Program-made: the position numbers and the translations under genes
The notes under the pieces: model-generated
What the model saw: the letters and a program-made list of their open reading frames with translations, nothing else
What the model was told of the DNA's origin: nothing
The model's database searches: none
Part shown: positions 1 through 8,127 of the stretch, one piece after another
Position numbering within the stretch: the first letter of the stretch is position 1
Layout: each line of letters begins with the position of its first letter
From: Planctomycetota bacterium
Lineage (GTDB): Bacteria > Planctomycetota > UBA1135 > GCA-002686595
Reading direction: 5' to 3'
Assembly: GCA_023150475.1 (NCBI GenBank)
Contig: JAKLKU010000005.1
Coordinates: 62,001-126,000, forward strand
DNA: 64,000 nt

Positions 1-249
1 GTCCAGAACAAGAACACGCCTTGCCACCCGGGGGAGTTCCTTCGTCGGGCTTCCTCCCTCGAAGCAGAGCGTCGTGAACCGAACCGGGTCATGGTTCGGC
101 TTCCTTGGAGCCCGTCGTCGCCACGAACGGCGGCGGGCTCCCCTTCGCACACCTCCTTCGCGTTGCAGCCGCGCGGGCTCGTCGTCTCTGCATGGGCGAC
201 GAGCCCGCATTCCCTCTCCCTCCAAGCCTGACGAACGGAGCCCGACACC
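1..249. other. No gene seen; leader region of the first operon
   Basis: I see no convincing coding sequence here. Open frames on both strands are arginine-rich shadows typical of GC-rich DNA. A GGAG at 237-240 sits nine bases before the ATG at 250 and serves as the ribosome binding site of the first gene. The promoter of the downstream gene chain may lie here, but I cannot point to a -35/-10 pair. Confidence 0.4.
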
Positions 250-831
250 ATGACGAACACCCTGAAAGCACAGACCCGCGCGGCCGAGATCCGCGACGAA
301 CTCGCCCGAGCCGAACGCGACGCCGCCGAAGCGCGCGACCGCCTGGGCATCGCCATCGCCGACGCCGACGAGCGCGCCGCGAAGTCCGCCCGTGAGGATG
401 TCGCGCGCGCCGAACGCCTCGCCGACGAGCTGCGCGCCGCGCTCCCGATCGCGGAGTCTCGTGCGCGCCAAGCCGCCGACGCCGAACGCGAAGCACAACG
501 CCGCGCCGCCGAGCGCGAGGCCAACAAGAACCGCAAGGCACGGATCGCCGCCGCGCGCAAGGTCGATGCCGCGCTCGCCGCGCTGGGCAAGGCGTACACC
601 GAGTACCTGCGCACCGCGCCGGGTGGAACCAGCGCCGATGCGAACCGTCTCGCGCGCCGGTCGCGCCACGCCATCGCCGCCGCCACGTTCACCGCCGCGC
701 CGGAGTTCGCCGATGCGATGGAGCCGCACCGCCGCCCGCCGCGCCAGCACTGGCAATCCCTCGCGCGCTCCGTCGAGGGCTCCGTGGGCGAGTTCGCCGT
801 CGAAGCCGACCCCGAGACCGAGAGCGCGTGA
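250..831 (+). CDS. Hypothetical coiled-coil protein, first of an overlapping gene chain
   Basis: A 193-residue protein of unknown function. Residues about 5-105 are a long Ala/Arg/Glu-rich helix with heptad-like spacing, ending in a basic stretch (EANKNRKARIAAARK); the rest is mixed and ends acidic (DPETESA). No signal peptide or membrane segment. A GGAG Shine-Dalgarno nine bases upstream supports this ATG. Its stop overlaps the next start by four bases (GTGA), the first of several such couplings. Such chains of small genes are common in phage-derived modules; a DNA-binding or scaffold-like role is possible but not shown. Confidence 0.65.
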   Translation: MTNTLKAQTRAAEIRDELARAERDAAEARDRLGIAIADADERAAKSAREDVARAERLADELRAALPIAESRARQAADAEREAQRRAAEREANKNRKARIAAARKVDAALAALGKAYTEYLRTAPGGTSADANRLARRSRHAIAAATFTAAPEFADAMEPHRRPPRQHWQSLARSVEGSVGEFAVEADPETESA

Positions 832-1256
832 CGATCCCGCCGCTCTTCCCCGAGGCCGTCGCGGTCACACGCGGCGAGTTCCAACCGACGCGCCCCGCAG
901 ACGACTACCGAGCTGCGGCGGTCGAGGCGGCCAAGTCCTGGGCACAGCCTGGGGACTCGGAGACGGTGGCGCTCGCGCGCGCCGTCGTCGGTGGCTCGGA
1001 GGTCGTCTCGACACTGTACAGGGCGGCGGGAGTGGCTCACCTCCTCGAAACGCTCGACATCACCGAGCTTGTCCCAAGCGATCAACCGAACGCGCGCCTG
1101 CGGTACCTGACGTGGGCCGCATTCCTTGAACTCGTCCGACCACACCGCGCGCAAGACGAAGACTACACCGACACCGTTCGGCGCTTGCTGAACGGGAACG
1201 TCGCCGCACGCGCCATCTACCTCCTGCTCCTCCAAGAACCCGGACCCAAGCAATGA
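828..1256 (+). CDS. Hypothetical element protein, GTG start coupled to upstream gene
   Basis: A 142-residue, mostly helical, soluble protein that I do not recognise. It begins with GTG inside the stop region of the upstream gene (GTGA overlap) and ends in an ATGA overlap with the next gene, so the three are almost certainly co-translated. No metal-binding, nucleotide-binding or helix-turn-helix motif is visible, and there is no signal peptide. Its only clue is its place in the left-hand operon of the element. Confidence 0.6.
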   Translation: MTIPPLFPEAVAVTRGEFQPTRPADDYRAAAVEAAKSWAQPGDSETVALARAVVGGSEVVSTLYRAAGVAHLLETLDITELVPSDQPNARLRYLTWAAFLELVRPHRAQDEDYTDTVRRLLNGNVAARAIYLLLLQEPGPKQ

Positions 1257-1834
1257 AGACCACCCCCGAAGAACTCATCAAGGAAGCTCTCACCGTTCGA
1301 GACGACGGCATAGAGCCAAAGTACAAGGCCGACGAGTACGAGAGCGCTCTGCTCCACGTCGCGCGCTCTGTCATCACGAGCGACGAAGCCAACGCGCTGA
1401 TCGTCGCGGCGGATCGCGCGCGCGCCCGCGACGAGCTTGGCAAGGCCGCGCCTTCGAGCGCTATCGGGCTCGACGCCGAGCGCGTTGCGAAGTCGGGCTC
1501 CGCGCCGCGCTACACGCGCGACGACTACCACGGCGAGATGCTGGAGATCAGCAAGCGCGAGGCGCGCTCGGGTGAGACCCCGGCCGCCGCCTTCACGCGC
1601 CTCATCGACGAGGGCCGCTTCGACGACCTGTACGCCGCCGGGGAACGTGCCGAAGTCGTCGAGGTCGAGGCCGCGATGACCAAGGCCGCGCCCGAGGATC
1701 GCTTCTACCCGATGCTGCTCGACCTCGCGCAGATGCGGAAGCGCGCGGGCGAGACGATCGAGGCCGCCTGCGCTCGACTCCTGAACGAGGATCCCGTCGT
1801 GCGCGACGCATACGCCGCGACCCAGGGGCTCTGA
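1253..1834 (+). CDS. Hypothetical protein with repeated helical modules, phage-like
   Basis: A 193-residue protein starting in an ATGA overlap. It has two related helical units, roughly residues 85-135 and 145-190, each reading like (Y/F)-x-x-(M/L)L-(E/D)-x-(S/A)-x-x-x-(A/K)R-(S/A)GE(T)-x-x-A-A-x-x-RL(I/L)-(D/N)E, separated by acidic linkers containing TKAAP. A weaker related unit may occupy residues 25-60. Repeats of this kind (aromatic, helix, GET-AA-RLL, DE) occur in proteins of tailed phages and gene transfer agents, but I cannot name the family. Next gene starts one base after its stop. Confidence 0.6.
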   Translation: MKTTPEELIKEALTVRDDGIEPKYKADEYESALLHVARSVITSDEANALIVAADRARARDELGKAAPSSAIGLDAERVAKSGSAPRYTRDDYHGEMLEISKREARSGETPAAAFTRLIDEGRFDDLYAAGERAEVVEVEAAMTKAAPEDRFYPMLLDLAQMRKRAGETIEAACARLLNEDPVVRDAYAATQGL

Positions 1835-1835
1835 C

Positions 1836-2153
1836 GTGCTCTCCGAGCCGACGCGCCGGGTGATCGCCGCCGCTCGCGCGTTCTATGACCACTTCGGCGA
1901 GTCCATGCACCCGCTACAGCTGCGCCAGCTCGCACACGACACGCCCGGCGCGAGCTACCACGCCGCGTTGATCGTCCTCATGGGCTGCGGCCTGGATCGA
2001 GACGGCGAGCGCGTCTGGCTCGCGTGTCGAAGTCCGCGAGCCGTCCACGTCCGCGACCGCGAGGCGAGCACTGCGCTCGTCCTGCATGGACTCGACCGGA
2101 TCCGCGCGCCGCTCGTGGGCCGCTACGCGCCGAAGGTGGCGCGCTCCGCGTGA
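1836..2153 (+). CDS. Small hypothetical protein
   Basis: A 105-residue protein starting with GTG one base after the previous stop, so probably translated from the same message. The N-terminal half is helical (RRVIAAARAFYDHF, LRQLAHD), the middle has a hydrophobic strand (AALIVLMGCGL) followed by ERVWLACRS. No conserved motif is recognised. It ends in a GTGA overlap with another short frame. Confidence 0.5.
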   Translation: MLSEPTRRVIAAARAFYDHFGESMHPLQLRQLAHDTPGASYHAALIVLMGCGLDRDGERVWLACRSPRAVHVRDREASTALVLHGLDRIRAPLVGRYAPKVARSA

Positions 2154-2323
2154 TTCGCCGCGTTCTCGCCATCCTGGCCTTCTTCGCCAACACCTTCCGC
2201 CACGTCCGCGAACGTCGCGAGGAACGCGCCCGCGCTGGACGGCCTTCCTCGTCGCGAGGTCGCGCGCACGGCCGAGACACATCGCGCCGCGCGCGCGTTG
2301 GGCTTCACCGCTCCGGGCGGTAG
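2150..2323 (+). CDS. Possible short basic protein, coupled by GTGA overlap
   Basis: A 57-residue frame beginning with GTG in a four-base overlap with the preceding stop, the arrangement seen earlier in this chain. The N-terminus is hydrophobic (RVLAILAFFANTF) and the rest is strongly arginine-rich, so it could be a small membrane-associated basic peptide. Support is only positional plus the hydrophobic start; arginine-rich tails are also what random GC-rich DNA encodes. Confidence 0.3.
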   Translation: MIRRVLAILAFFANTFRHVRERREERARAGRPSSSRGRAHGRDTSRRARVGLHRSGR

Positions 2324-2342
2324 GCGCGCGGACGCAACGCAC

Positions 2343-3029
2343 ATGATCGCCACACTCTCCCGCCACGCTCTCGCCGCTCGCGAGCAATGGAGCGACCCTC
2401 GCCGTCGCGCGCGCCTTCTCGCTGGGCAACTCATCGCCGCCGAGCGCCGTCGCGTCGAGCGCCTCGTGCGCGACCACCTCCACCTGCTCGAACCCGCTGG
2501 CGGAGCCGCCGCACACGTCACGGGACTCGACAAGGCCGACATGATCCAAGCGGCGTTTCTTGGTCTCCGTAGAGCGGCCGAGACGTTCGACCCGACGAAG
2601 GGCGCGGCGTTTCCAACGCATGCCTACTGGTGGATGAAGGCCGAGTGCCAGGCCGAGCGCTTCCGAATGCGGTCCACGATTCGAGTGCCGCGCTACCCCA
2701 GGGCGCCAGTCCCGAAGTGCGGCTCGCTCGACCTGGACAGCGACGACGGCTCGACGATCAGCGCATCCATCGTGGACGAACGCACCGACGATCCGGCCGC
2801 CGCTCTGCATCGGGCCGAACTCCCGCGCGCGGTCGCTGCCGCGCTAGGCTCTCTGTGCGAGCGAGACCGGCTCGTGGTCGCCATGCGTTTCGGCATCAAC
2901 GGGGCCGAACGACCGCACACCTTCGTCGAGATCGCCGAGCGGATCGGCGTGTGCCCAGAACGGGTACGGATGATCGAACTCCGCGCGCGCGGCCACCTCC
3001 GCGAGGCGCTGGCCGAGTTCGCGGTGTAG
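2343..3029 (+). CDS. Element-encoded sigma-70 family RNA polymerase sigma factor
   Basis: A 228-residue sigma-70-type protein. Region 2 is clear around residues 60-120: DMIQAAFLGLRRAAETFDP, then FPTHAYWWMKAECQAE, the aromatic-rich helix that melts the -10 region. A short linker follows, then region 4 around 180-225 with RDRLVVAMRFGINGAE, FVEIAERIGVCPERVRMIE (helix-turn-helix) and RARGHLREAL. This is a compact sigma lacking a clear region 1, closer to group 3/4 and phage-type factors. I chose the ATG at 2343 over an upstream TTG. It may direct transcription of element genes. The insertion destroyed a chromosomal ECF sigma, so the host loses one sigma while gaining another. Confidence 0.8.
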   Translation: MIATLSRHALAAREQWSDPRRRARLLAGQLIAAERRRVERLVRDHLHLLEPAGGAAAHVTGLDKADMIQAAFLGLRRAAETFDPTKGAAFPTHAYWWMKAECQAERFRMRSTIRVPRYPRAPVPKCGSLDLDSDDGSTISASIVDERTDDPAAALHRAELPRAVAAALGSLCERDRLVVAMRFGINGAERPHTFVEIAERIGVCPERVRMIELRARGHLREALAEFAV

Positions 3030-3207
3030 CGCGCGGTCCGCCAGGTTCCGCCACGCGCCGACAGCCAGTCAGCATCTCTCCTCGCGCTCGGGAATCGTCC
3101 TACCTCGGGCCTCGGAGTGGGCGATGGTCGTTGTGAAGCCCGAGCGGATCGAGCGGCGAGCGCCGCGCCGACGTGAGGGCAACAACCTCTTTCGTGGAGA
3201 ACGACCG

Positions 3208-3489
3208 ATGGGCACCAAGCCCGATTCAGTTTCGCACCACAAGGTTTCCCTCTGGGGGACCGAAGCCAACGGCCTCCGTGCGGACGTTGAGGTCACGCTT
3301 GAGACGTTCGACCGAATCAGCGCGCACGTTCGCACGGGCGCGCCCCTCGGCGACGCGCAAGGCGTCATGGCCTCACCCGTGCTGGGGATCGACGGCGAGA
3401 TCCCCTACGGCGCGCCCGTCCGCATCCGTGTCTTCGTCGAGTGCGACGACCACCCGATGTACGAGTTCCAACGCATCGAGGTCGTGTGA
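3208..3489 (+). CDS. Hypothetical small protein
   Basis: A 93-residue protein of beta-rich composition (HHKVSLWG, ADVEVTLETF, VRIRVFVE) that I do not recognise. The ATG at 3208 follows a GGAG about nine bases upstream and is preferred to an upstream ATG that would add a basic stretch. Its stop overlaps the next start in TGATG, so it is co-translated with its neighbour; the pair may form a complex or act in one process. Confidence 0.6.
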   Translation: MGTKPDSVSHHKVSLWGTEANGLRADVEVTLETFDRISAHVRTGAPLGDAQGVMASPVLGIDGEIPYGAPVRIRVFVECDDHPMYEFQRIEVV

Positions 3490-3950
3490 TGGACGCTGAC
3501 ACCTACCCGGACATGATCTTGCACCTGCCGAGTTCCGCGAACCGGACCTGGCGGCCCTACACTTCGGTCCAGTTCCCGAAGTTCAGCGACGAGCACTACA
3601 CGGCGCGTGACCCCCACCCCGAGCTGTACCACCCCTTCGCGTACGCCGTGAACTCCACGGGCGGCATCGGGTTCTTCATCCGAGGATGGCGAGAGCGGAA
3701 CCTCGCGGGCTGTTTGCTGACCGAGCTGCCCGAGGAGGAGGAGGTCTGGGTCCGCATCTCGAAGGAGGACTGGGACCGCGCGCGGGACCTGTTCTACGGG
3801 GGCGAGGACTACGCGGAGGAGGACTACCGCGAGACGTTCGTCGAGGGCGTCCTCGCCAACTTCGAGTTCCAGCGCGTCCGCGTGCGCCTGAATCCCATGT
3901 TCGAGCGAGGGGAGATCGAAGTCCACGTCCAGTTCCTCGACGACCTCTGA
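3489..3950 (+). CDS. Hypothetical acidic protein coupled to the upstream gene
   Basis: A 153-residue acidic, soluble protein. It starts in a TGATG overlap with the preceding gene. The central part has acid-rich segments (ELPEEEEVW, YGGEDYAEEDYRE) and many aromatics; the end is beta-like (EIEVHVQFLDDL). Negative charge of this kind is seen in DNA mimics and anti-restriction proteins, but nothing specific supports that here. Followed by about 230 bases in which I see no gene. Confidence 0.6.
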   Translation: MDADTYPDMILHLPSSANRTWRPYTSVQFPKFSDEHYTARDPHPELYHPFAYAVNSTGGIGFFIRGWRERNLAGCLLTELPEEEEVWVRISKEDWDRARDLFYGGEDYAEEDYRETFVEGVLANFEFQRVRVRLNPMFERGEIEVHVQFLDDL

Positions 3951-4181
3951 TCCGAACGCAGGCCGACGCGATCTACGTTCCGATCGGCGTCCCACGGCTT
4001 CCGGGTCGCCACCAACGGCCCCGGTCTCGCCCTCACCGGCGCGGTCGGGGCCGCTCCTGTTCCCGACCCCACGCGCGCGATGCCTCTGCGCTCACGATCG
4101 CCCCGCTGTCTGGGCCGTCGGCCACGCGCGCCGCGTGCGATGTGCCTGCGTGATCTTACGTGGTCGGCCGCGCCCGCTTCG

Positions 4182-4733
4182 TCACGTCGCGGGTCTGCGC
4201 CACGTCTCCACCTCGACCTGCTCCAAGAAGTCGGCGGGCAGTTCCTTCATGAACTCGAAGGACGCGCCGAGCTCACGAACCAGCACCCAGAAGTCCGCCT
4301 CGTACTCCGGCGACCACAGCGCGGTCGGGTCGGGCTCGTTCTCGCGATGTACGGCGAACCGCTGGTAGTTGGTCGGCACCGGATAGCGCCCCAAGTGAAG
4401 GATCGCGTTCGTCAGCGATCGGAGCATGTCCCGGCGGATGTTCCCCGGACGATGGCCGAGCTTCTCGTACAGCGCGTGCAGGTCGTGGTCCGCGACCGAG
4501 GGCACGCGCTGGAACTTGCCGTTGTTGGAAAGGCGGTTGCCCGCCTGGAGCCACAACCCCTTGAGGAGGTTCTCGACGGCGTAGCCTCGAAGCATCAGAG
4601 CGACCCAAACGCTGTGGGGAATCCGATCTCGTTCCGGCCAGACGAGGGCCGCCGACTTGAGGAGCGTATCGGCGTTTCCGAACCAGGCCGAAGGTTCGTT
4701 CGCCATCCACTCGAACAGCTTGAGCTTGACCAC
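4182..4733 (-). CDS. Hypothetical protein with HEPN-like helical region
   Basis: A 183-residue helical protein. Residues about 35-65 read VWVALMLRGYAVENLLKGL, the signature helix of HEPN-like proteins (R-GYA-EN-LKG), followed after a spacer by DHDLHALYEKLG, the second paired helix typical of that superfamily. The Rx4-6H ribonuclease motif of toxic HEPN domains is not evident, so this may be a non-catalytic relative. The start is uncertain: GTG at 4733 or ATG at 4706. It is transcribed opposite to its neighbours and stands alone, as island accessory genes often do. Confidence 0.6.
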   Translation of the reverse strand: MVKLKLFEWMANEPSAWFGNADTLLKSAALVWPERDRIPHSVWVALMLRGYAVENLLKGLWLQAGNRLSNNGKFQRVPSVADHDLHALYEKLGHRPGNIRRDMLRSLTNAILHLGRYPVPTNYQRFAVHRENEPDPTALWSPEYEADFWVLVRELGASFEFMKELPADFLEQVEVETWRRPAT

Positions 4734-4950
4734 GAGCCGCGATTGTAGGCGGTCGTCCCGATGGTCCGACGCCGACGCCCGCCTACCGCGTCGCCGTAGG
4801 CAACCCAGCCGGTCCAGTCGGCCGTCCGCGCGGGCCGGGGTCGCGGACCTCGCGGCGGGGAAGGTCGTCCACGAACCCCTAGACGCGCTGTTCGGCATTC
4901 GTTAGGGTCCGCCATATCGACCGGGAATCCACCCCGGCAAGGAGCCCGAC

Positions 4951-5157
4951 ATGGCCAAGACCCCGAAGAACCACGGCAAGCCCTGGACCCCGCCCGAGAA
5001 CGCGCAGCTCCGGCAGCTCGCGCGCGAGAACACGCCGACCCGCGTCATGGGCATCAAGCTCGGTCGCACCGAGGCGTCGGTCCGGTCGCAGGCGCACGAG
5101 GCGAACGTCTCGCTCAAGCCGACCAACCAGCGCCCCTACAACCGGCAGAAGAAGTAG
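4951..5157 (+). CDS. Small Myb/SANT-like DNA-binding protein
   Basis: A 68-residue basic protein of a small family found in many bacteria. It has a KPWTPPENAQLRQLA helix, then TPTRVMGIKLGRTEASVRSQA, the helix-turn-helix of a SANT/Myb-like fold, and a basic tail ending YNRQKK. Family members are generally annotated as SANT/Myb-like with no known targets. A strong intrinsic terminator follows immediately (stem begins at the last base of the stop codon), so the gene is a short unit upstream of the restriction-modification cassette. Confidence 0.75.
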   Translation: MAKTPKNHGKPWTPPENAQLRQLARENTPTRVMGIKLGRTEASVRSQAHEANVSLKPTNQRPYNRQKK

Positions 5158-5184
5158 CGCTCGCTCAGCGAGCGCGAGTTTTCG
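5157..5184 (+). terminator. Intrinsic terminator after the Myb/SANT-like gene
   Basis: A perfect 8-bp GC stem, GCGCTCGC, triloop TCA, GCGAGCGC (5157-5175), followed by GAGTTTTCG. The stem starts at the last base of the stop codon. One of very few classical hairpin-plus-T-tract terminators in the window; it separates the upstream gene from the methyltransferase. Confidence 0.75.
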
Positions 5185-5231
5185 CTTGGCGACGTGCATT
5201 TCGTCCGCGATCGTCTCGGCCTGTCCTGAAC

Positions 5232-6524
5232 ATGAAGCTCAGCGTCATCAGCCTGTACACCGGGGCGGGCGGCCTCGACCTCGGCCTTGAGGCGGCCGGG
5301 TTCGAGCCGCTGGCATGCGTCGAAATGGACGGCGAGGCCGTCACGACCCTCCGCGCGAATCGGCCCTCGTGGCCCGTGATCCACGCGAAGCTCTCGCCGA
5401 AGGGGTCGCGCAACTTCGTCGGCATCACGCCCGAGGAGGTCGTCGAGGAGTCGAAGGGCGACGCAGACCTCCTCGCCGGTGGCCCGCCGTGCCAGCCGTT
5501 CAGCAAGTCGGGGTACTGGCACAACGGAGACTCCGCGAGGCTCGACGATCCGCGCGCTGACACGCTGGAGTCCTACCTCCGCACGTTGGAGCTTGCGAAG
5601 CCGAGGGCCTTCCTGCTCGAAAACGTCCCCGGCCTCGCGTTCAACAACAAGAGCGAGGGACTCTCGTTCTTGCGCGACCGGATCCGGACGATCAATCGCA
5701 GTGCTGGCACGTCGTACAGCTTCCACGCCGCGCGCCTGAACGCTGTCGAGTACGGCGTGCCACAGCTCCGCGAGCGCGTCTTCGTCGTTGGCCACCGCGA
5801 CGGGATCGAGTTCGAGTTCCCGAAGCCGACGCACGTCAAGCCGCCGCCGGTGGACATGACCGACCCGCGCCCTCATGAGCCGATGCGCGAGCCGGTCGAT
5901 GGTCTAGAACCGTACATGACGGCGTGGGATGCGATAGGGCACCTCGACGACTCGGCGCTCGACGAGGACGACGACCTCCGCGTCCGTGGCAAGTACGCCG
6001 ACCTGCTTCCGACCATCCCCGAGGGCTGCAACTACCTCTTCCACGCGGACAAGGACGGTGAGGAGCGGAAGCTGTTTGGGTGGCGCACGCGCTACTGGTC
6101 CATGCTCCTCAAGCTGGAGAAGAGTCGCCCGTCCTGGACGCTGACCGCCCAACCAGGTCCGGCAATCGGGCCGTTTCACTGGCGGAGCCGAAGGCTCTCG
6201 GCCGCCGAGCTGGGCGCGCTCCAGACGTTCCCCGCCGACTATCGAATCGTCGGGAACAACCGCTCGGCCCACAAGCAGCTCGGGAACGCAGTCCCCTCCG
6301 CGCTCGTCGAGCTACTTGGCCTGGAGATTCGCCGCCAGTTCTTCGGGCAGCGCGTCCGCCGCCGCCCAAGTCTCCTTCCCGTGCGCCGCGACCCGATCCC
6401 GAAGCCCGAACCGCCCGCGAAGTTGATCCCCTCCGCACTGCGGCGCGAGGTCAAGGTCTACGCGCCGCACGGTGGCACCGGCCTCGGCCCGTCGGCAAGT
6501 CGTCGTGTCGCTACTCGGTCGTAG
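5232..6524 (+). CDS. DNA (cytosine-5-)-methyltransferase of a type II R-M system
   Basis: A 430-residue C5-cytosine methyltransferase. Motif I (SLYTGAGGLDLG, about residue 7) binds S-adenosylmethionine; motif IV GGPPCQPFSKSG carries the nucleophile Cys87; motif VI is LLENVPG near residue 129; motif VIII is QLRERVFVVG; motif X is QLGNAVP near 347. The target-recognition segment between VIII and X is short. A basic, proline-rich tail of about 70 residues follows motif X. Its 3' end overlaps the convergent endonuclease gene by 14 bases, and a Vsr gene lies beyond, a normal C5-MTase/R/Vsr layout. Methylation protects the host from the linked nuclease. Specificity is not readable directly; GAGCTC is inferred from context. 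Confidence 0.93.
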   Translation: MKLSVISLYTGAGGLDLGLEAAGFEPLACVEMDGEAVTTLRANRPSWPVIHAKLSPKGSRNFVGITPEEVVEESKGDADLLAGGPPCQPFSKSGYWHNGDSARLDDPRADTLESYLRTLELAKPRAFLLENVPGLAFNNKSEGLSFLRDRIRTINRSAGTSYSFHAARLNAVEYGVPQLRERVFVVGHRDGIEFEFPKPTHVKPPPVDMTDPRPHEPMREPVDGLEPYMTAWDAIGHLDDSALDEDDDLRVRGKYADLLPTIPEGCNYLFHADKDGEERKLFGWRTRYWSMLLKLEKSRPSWTLTAQPGPAIGPFHWRSRRLSAAELGALQTFPADYRIVGNNRSAHKQLGNAVPSALVELLGLEIRRQFFGQRVRRRPSLLPVRRDPIPKPEPPAKLIPSALRREVKVYAPHGGTGLGPSASRRVATRS

Positions 6525-7572
6525 CCTCGACCCACGCTCGCTGTACGGCCTCGCTCGCTTCAATCTCCTTGAGCCGCTGGAGTCCGAGCTTGGGCAGGAG
6601 GGCCATCGCCTCGTGCGGATCACCGGGGATGTGCCGGATCACGTCGAGAAGTAACCGGCGGACACCGACCACAATGTCAAGGGCGACTCCATAGCGAGTT
6701 GCGCCTTCCGCAACCCGATCGGCGTCGAGGTGGACACCGCCTTGAGCTAGTGCCGCGACCACACCTCGGGGGACTCTATCCGCGCCGAGGCGGTCGATGA
6801 ACTGGAGCACTTCGCTCTCTGTGAACGGGCGCTGCTTTACCTCGACCGAGAGGCTGATCCTCCCTTCGACGAACGCGCCCACGTCGCCTCTCCATCCACG
6901 GCCCGGGTCGTTGATCTTCCGCGTCCGCACTTCCTTGTGCACGAGGTCGAGGATCGCGGCGACGATCGCCTGTCCCACCTTCCCACCCTCACTGTGTGCC
7001 TCGACGAAAGCGGCAACGGAATCGACGAGCCGAATCATCGCCAGCGGTCGTCCCTCGATGCCGACCTCCTCCAGGTCGCCTGTGGCCTTGATTCGCGCTC
7101 GAAGGAAAGCCGCGAGTGCTGCAACGGCCGTCTCGTTCTCCAGGAAGTCAGCCCGCGCCAAGCACTCGCAAAGGTAGGCGAGGTCTCCCTCGGTCCCGCG
7201 CCGCACATTCATCTCGACGCCGATCCGATCAGCCCGAAGGAAGGGCTGGTTGTTCAACGGCTCTGCGCCAGTCGTTCGGATGTCGATGTCCGCCACCTTG
7301 CAGCACGGCACGAACACGTCCTTGGCGAGGCTGCGAGCTGAGTAGCTCTTGTGGCTGCCGTCCTCGCGTAGGGAGAAGGCGTCGATGTGCCGATCGGTAG
7401 CCTTGGCAAGGAGCGCGGTCCCGAGTACGGGCGTGAACGTCTTGTTGCCCGAGGAGGCAACCCTGTCGGTCCTTTCGATCCACTCCGCTGGTAGCTCCGC
7501 ATCGCTCCGGGCGAGGTGGAGCGCCCGCTGGAAGACCTCCTCGGCTGCGTGACGTCCGATCGTGATGCCCAT
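6511..7572 (-). CDS. Type II restriction endonuclease, SacI-family-like
   Basis: A 353-residue protein resembling the SacI restriction endonuclease family (GAGCT^C). The recalled family pattern is matched by NKTFTPVLGTALLAKATD near residue 45, SYSARSLAKDVFVP near 80, EPLNNQPFLRADRI near 105 and MNVRRG near 125, with KINDPGRGWRGDVGAFVEG and SVEVKQRP near 240-265, where D and ExK could form a PD-(D/E)XK site. It faces a C5-methyltransferase and lies downstream of vsr on the same strand. GAGCTC is nearly absent from the element, which supports the specificity. Starts at ATG 7572 or GTG 7584 are both possible. Family assignment is from memory, not a search. Confidence 0.72.
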   Translation of the reverse strand: MGITIGRHAAEEVFQRALHLARSDAELPAEWIERTDRVASSGNKTFTPVLGTALLAKATDRHIDAFSLREDGSHKSYSARSLAKDVFVPCCKVADIDIRTTGAEPLNNQPFLRADRIGVEMNVRRGTEGDLAYLCECLARADFLENETAVAALAAFLRARIKATGDLEEVGIEGRPLAMIRLVDSVAAFVEAHSEGGKVGQAIVAAILDLVHKEVRTRKINDPGRGWRGDVGAFVEGRISLSVEVKQRPFTESEVLQFIDRLGADRVPRGVVAALAQGGVHLDADRVAEGATRYGVALDIVVGVRRLLLDVIRHIPGDPHEAMALLPKLGLQRLKEIEASEAVQRAWVEATTE

Positions 7573-7614
7573 GCGGACGTGCACACTATCGGACCGGCGC
7601 GCAGGCTTGAAGCG

Positions 7615-8017
7615 TCAGCGGGCCAGACGGGCCGCGAGGAGCCCCGAGAGCCCTTTCTCCTGAGTCGTCTCGCACTCCCAGACAACCACGGCGGACCACC
7701 CGACCTCGCGAAGCGCTACCGCGTTCCGAGCGTCCCGCTCCCTGTTCCTTCGGAGCTTCGGGAGCCAGTAGCCCTGATTGCTCCGGGGCTGCTTCCGGCC
7801 GAGCTTTGCAGTCATGTTGATGCCAGAAGCAACCATTGACCAGGACGACGGTCCGGTGCCGGGGCAGGACGATGTCGGGCACGCCGGGGAGGTCGCGCCG
7901 GTGGAGCACGAATCGGTAACCCATCCGGTGGAGAGCAGATCGGACGCGGACCTCGGGACGCGTGTCGGTCTTGCGGATGCTGCGCATGATCCGCTGCCGT
8001 GCAGAGAGGTTGCCCAT
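7615..8017 (-). pseudogene. vsr: Vsr (very short patch repair) endonuclease, interrupted by a one-base frameshift
   Basis: The first frame (from 8017) encodes SARQRIMRSIRKTDTRPE, then VRSALHRMGYRF and VNGCFWHQHDCK, the N-terminal two thirds of Vsr including the H-x-HDC motif. The continuation KLGRKQPRSNQGYWLPKL, RNRERDARN and VVVWECE lies in another frame down to 7615. The frames join at AAA (TTT at 7805-7807 on the plus strand): removing one A restores C-K-LGRK. The span is 403 bases, 134 codons plus one, consistent with one inserted base and the normal Vsr length. Vsr nicks T:G mismatches arising by deamination of 5-methylcytosine. It lies 30-40 bases upstream of the endonuclease. Sequencing error in a homopolymer is an alternative. 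Confidence 0.85.
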
Positions 8018-8127
8018 CGTCAGCAGCCTACCGCGATCCTCCCGACGGCCACTCCTCTCGTGGGCGACTCCATCGCCGTGCCCAGAACCTAGGGCCGCGC
8101 GAGCTTCCTCCCCGGAAGAACGTCACG

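Noticed and set aside
7801..7815. Programmed frameshift in vsr
   Set aside because: The AAA run is too short and there is no slippery heptamer or pseudoknot; mutation or sequencing error is simpler.
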